Of a stretch of 8,111 nt of DNA, positions 7,312 through 8,111 are shown piece after piece (the first letter of the stretch is position 1; every line of letters starts with the position of its first letter). The position numbers and the translations under genes were made by a program. The stretch is from assembly GCA_023230905.1 (NCBI GenBank), contig JALNWL010000111.1:1-8111 (forward strand). The letters are read 5' to 3'. The notes beneath the pieces were generated by a model that had not been told where the DNA came from, did no database searches, and saw only the letters and a list, made by a program, of their open reading frames with translations. Source of the stretch: Syntrophales bacterium (GTDB taxonomy: Bacteria; Desulfobacterota; Syntrophia; Syntrophales; UBA2251).

Positions 7312-7479
7312 TCAGAATGATCGCAACAACTTTTCAACCTGATCTCGTGTCGCTTGCGGCCCTTTCGCTATGGCAAGTACAAGAGTCATTGAGAATGTCG
7401 GAAGCGGAACAATTGTTCCGGCCACCGAATCACAGACCCGCCCCCCTTTAGATAATACCTTCGCGCCGGTAAAAATCAT
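7312..7479 (-). CDS. Small hypothetical protein (55 aa), overlapping the preceding gene
   Basis: A 55-codon ORF from ATG at 7479 to TGA at 7312-7314, in a different frame from the 108-codon gene, whose last 32 nt it overlaps. GAGG (7489-7492) lies 9 nt upstream of the ATG. The product has a mainly apolar stretch at about residues 19-38 (VAGTIVPLPTFSMTLVLAIA), which could be a membrane segment broken by two prolines, then an amphipathic-looking charged tail (TRDQVEKLLRSF). The terminator 19 nt after its stop favours a real last gene. Against it, third codon positions are only about half G or C, unlike the GC-rich third positions of the upstream gene, and I recognise no family. It may instead be a chance ORF in a 3' untranslated region. 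Confidence 0.35.
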   Translation of the reverse strand: MIFTGAKVLSKGGRVCDSVAGTIVPLPTFSMTLVLAIAKGPQATRDQVEKLLRSF

Positions 7480-7774
7480 TCATGGCCGCCTCGACGTCAA
7501 CGCCTCGATCCCGTAGCTTGTGAATCGTGTCGAACACCCGCCGGGTATTCCTGATCAGTTCGCGCTCCGCTGCCCCCCTTTCTGCAATCGCTTCCTTTAG
7601 GATCGCTTCGACGTCAATGCCCTGGTCCCGGGCAAGATCGCACTTTTCGAGCACGCCCTCGTGCGCCTCGATCCATCGTTGCCGTTTCAGCCTTGACGCT
7701 GCCGCCGCCCGGCACCCCTGCCGGTGACGCTCCCGCTGTTCCGGTGTAGCCTTTGACCGTCCCTTCGCGCCCAT
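7448..7774 (-). CDS. Small hypothetical protein with internal repeat (108 aa)
   Basis: Not recognised. The ATG at 7774 has an excellent site, GGGAGG at 7781-7786 with 6 nt spacing; the frame also runs back to an ATG at 7894 (148 aa, GGGAGG 10 nt upstream), but that extension crosses an 11-bp inverted repeat and reads poorly as protein. The first 33 residues are strongly basic (about a dozen K, R and H), suggesting nucleic-acid contact. Residues 41-67 and 80-106 are two copies of a 27-residue unit sharing RDxG(I/V)DVEA near its centre and ending in a glycine after charged residues; both are likely helical. Codons have GC-rich third positions, as in the chromosomal genes. Promoter, leader and terminator surround it, so it is likely expressed. 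It could be a DNA-binding regulator or a mobile-element accessory protein; neither is shown. Confidence 0.65.
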   Translation of the reverse strand: MGAKGRSKATPEQRERHRQGCRAAAASRLKRQRWIEAHEGVLEKCDLARDQGIDVEAILKEAIAERGAAERELIRNTRRVFDTIHKLRDRGVDVEAAMNDFYRREGII

Positions 7775-7795
7775 ACGTCCCCTCCCATAGAAAAA

Positions 7796-7859
7796 GGTCA
7801 TGGAATTGCGAAGGCTCATACAAGCCCCCCGGCCCTTACGGGTGACGGATTCCATGACC
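7796..7859 (-). promoter_or_regulatory. Leader RNA structure: 11-bp inverted repeat, possible attenuator or cis-regulatory RNA
   Basis: GGTCATGGAAT and ATTCCATGACC (7849-7859 and 7796-7806) are perfect 11-bp arms 42 nt apart, in the leader of the 108-codon gene and just upstream of its ribosome binding site. On the minus-strand RNA the enclosed segment can form CCC-GUAA-GGG (a GNRA-type loop) and GGCU-UGUAUG-AGCC, giving a three-way-junction shape. The outer stem is followed by UUUUUCU, so it could also act as a terminator or attenuator. It matches no riboswitch class I can name. Confidence 0.5.
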
Positions 7860-7914
7860 AGCCGGATGTTTAAACCACAAACTGAAATAGCCATTGACGG
7901 ATGGCCTCCCGGTA

Positions 7915-7968
7915 TGATTTTCGCAACTTCAGAATACTGATTTTCTCCCCGATGTCAAGATCATTTTC
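7915..7968. repeat. Three 8-bp direct repeats with exact 23-bp period over the promoter
   Basis: On the plus strand, TGATTTTC at 7915-7922, TGATTTTC at 7938-7945 and TCATTTTC at 7961-7968 (one mismatch) start exactly 23 bp apart. The middle box lies in the promoter spacer, one lies near the start site and one just upstream of the -35. This arrangement suits an operator for a repressor. A replication iteron array is less likely with only three short boxes. Confidence 0.45.
7931..7958 (-). promoter_or_regulatory. Sigma70-type promoter of the small-protein unit
   Basis: On the minus strand, a perfect TTGACA (7953-7958) and TATTCT (7931-7936, 4 of 6) are separated by 16 nt. Transcription would start near 7924, giving a leader of about 150 nt before the ATG at 7774. 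Boxes of a 23-bp-spaced repeat overlap its spacer and flank it. Confidence 0.65.
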
Positions 7969-8014
7969 CCCCACGGCTCACGACGTTGCCCAGGATTAAA
8001 CGATCTCCCATCCG

Positions 8015-8032
8015 GACGGGTGCACGCCCGTC
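8015..8032. repeat. 6-bp hairpin GACGGG/CCCGTC after the right-edge ORF
   Basis: GACGGG (8015-8020) and CCCGTC (8027-8032) are perfect arms around a 6-nt loop. On the minus strand the stem begins immediately after the TAA of the ORF entering from the right edge. No T-run follows on either strand, so it is at best a weak terminator. The remainder of 7969-8014 holds nothing I can identify. Confidence 0.35.
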
Positions 8033-8111
8033 TTATGCTCTGGTCGTGCTGGTTTTCATAAGGTGAGATTGGTAAAGGTGGGGGATGGTGGACCACTCAT
8101 CCACCACCCCC
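8033..8111 (-). CDS. Possible C-terminal end of a gene entering from the right (partial)
   Basis: On the minus strand one frame is open from the window edge for 25 codons to TAA at 8033-8035, ending LYQSHLMKTSTTRA. The short peptide looks protein-like, and a GC hairpin directly follows the stop, which suits a gene end. However, 25 open codons in GC-rich DNA is weak evidence. No family is recognised. A competing reading on the plus strand is an ATG at 8085 with AAGG 6 nt upstream, reading MVDHSSTTP to the edge. Confidence 0.25.
   Translation of the reverse strand, partial: GVVDEWSTIPHLYQSHLMKTSTTRA
8080..8111. repeat. 12-bp hairpin with one bulged A at the right edge
   Basis: GGGGG-A-TGGTGGA (8080-8092) pairs with TCCACCA-CCCCC (8100-8111) around a 7-nt loop. 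The arms are perfect except for one bulged A. The structure may continue past the window, so its role (terminator, element end or regulatory hairpin) cannot be decided. Confidence 0.5.

Noticed and set aside
7038..7337. Minus-strand 99-codon ORF containing GEGIEPSQSQGSRDFKSLA
   Set aside because: This is the complement of the tRNA-Leu gene translated, a frequent false protein call; it covers the whole tRNA, its promoter and its terminator.
7136..7342. Plus-strand 68-codon ORF starting inside tRNA-Leu
   Set aside because: It begins in the T arm of the tRNA and runs through two terminator stems; no ribosome binding site and no protein-like features.
7775..7894. 40-codon N-terminal extension of the 108-aa protein
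   Set aside because: There is a possible site 10 nt before ATG 7894, but the extension crosses the 11-bp inverted repeat, and the internal ATG has a better placed ribosome binding site. Kept only as an alternative.
7213..8111. CRISPR array or transposase
   Set aside because: Repeats are too few and too short for CRISPR, and no transposase or integrase motif appears in any frame.

Overview
The window looks like part of a GC-rich bacterial chromosome. The gene set (a glycoside hydrolase/glycosyltransferase fusion, two adjacent S-adenosylhomocysteine/methylthioadenosine deaminase paralogues and a DUF4139 exported protein) and the strong AGGAGG-type ribosome binding sites would fit an anaerobic Desulfobacterota (former Deltaproteobacteria) lineage. 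That placement is an inference from memory of family distribution and is low confidence.

Layout. (1) Positions 1-2581, plus strand: the 3' part of a long gene joining a GH57 alpha-amylase-type domain to a glycogen-synthase-like (GT5-type) domain. Its start lies left of the window. (2) Positions 6884 down to 2595, minus strand: a compact run of three genes, mtaD-like deaminase 1, mtaD-like deaminase 2 (3-nt gap, its ribosome binding site inside the end of gene 1) and an exported coiled-coil DUF4140/DUF4139 (MuiA-type) protein 54 nt further on. This run converges on the GH57-GT gene with only 13 nt between the stop codons. (3) Positions 6885-7212: an intergenic region with a possible weak promoter for the minus-strand operon, then a good sigma70-type promoter, a complete tRNA-Leu(UAA) with encoded CCA, and a rho-independent terminator. 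(4) Positions 7213-8111: a small accessory region beside the tRNA. It contains a paired TGTAAGCA repeat and what appears to be a self-contained minus-strand transcription unit. In order of transcription this has three 8-bp boxes spaced exactly 23 bp apart across a promoter with a perfect TTGACA, a leader with an 11-bp perfect inverted repeat followed by a T-run, a 108-codon gene with an internal 27-residue repeat, a 55-codon ORF overlapping its end, and a strong terminator. At the right edge are a possible gene end and a 12-bp hairpin.

How the parts may work together. The GH57-GT protein is a glycogen/alpha-glucan metabolism enzyme with hydrolase or transferase and synthase parts in one chain. 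The two deaminases would convert the by-products of S-adenosylmethionine chemistry (SAH, MTA, perhaps 5'-deoxyadenosine) to inosyl compounds, and the pair may have split substrates. The DUF4139 protein shares their transcript but has no obvious biochemical link. The unit beside the tRNA is the least explained part of the window and the best candidate for something undescribed. It may be cargo or a remnant of an element integrated near tRNA-Leu, but no integrase or duplicated tRNA end is visible here.
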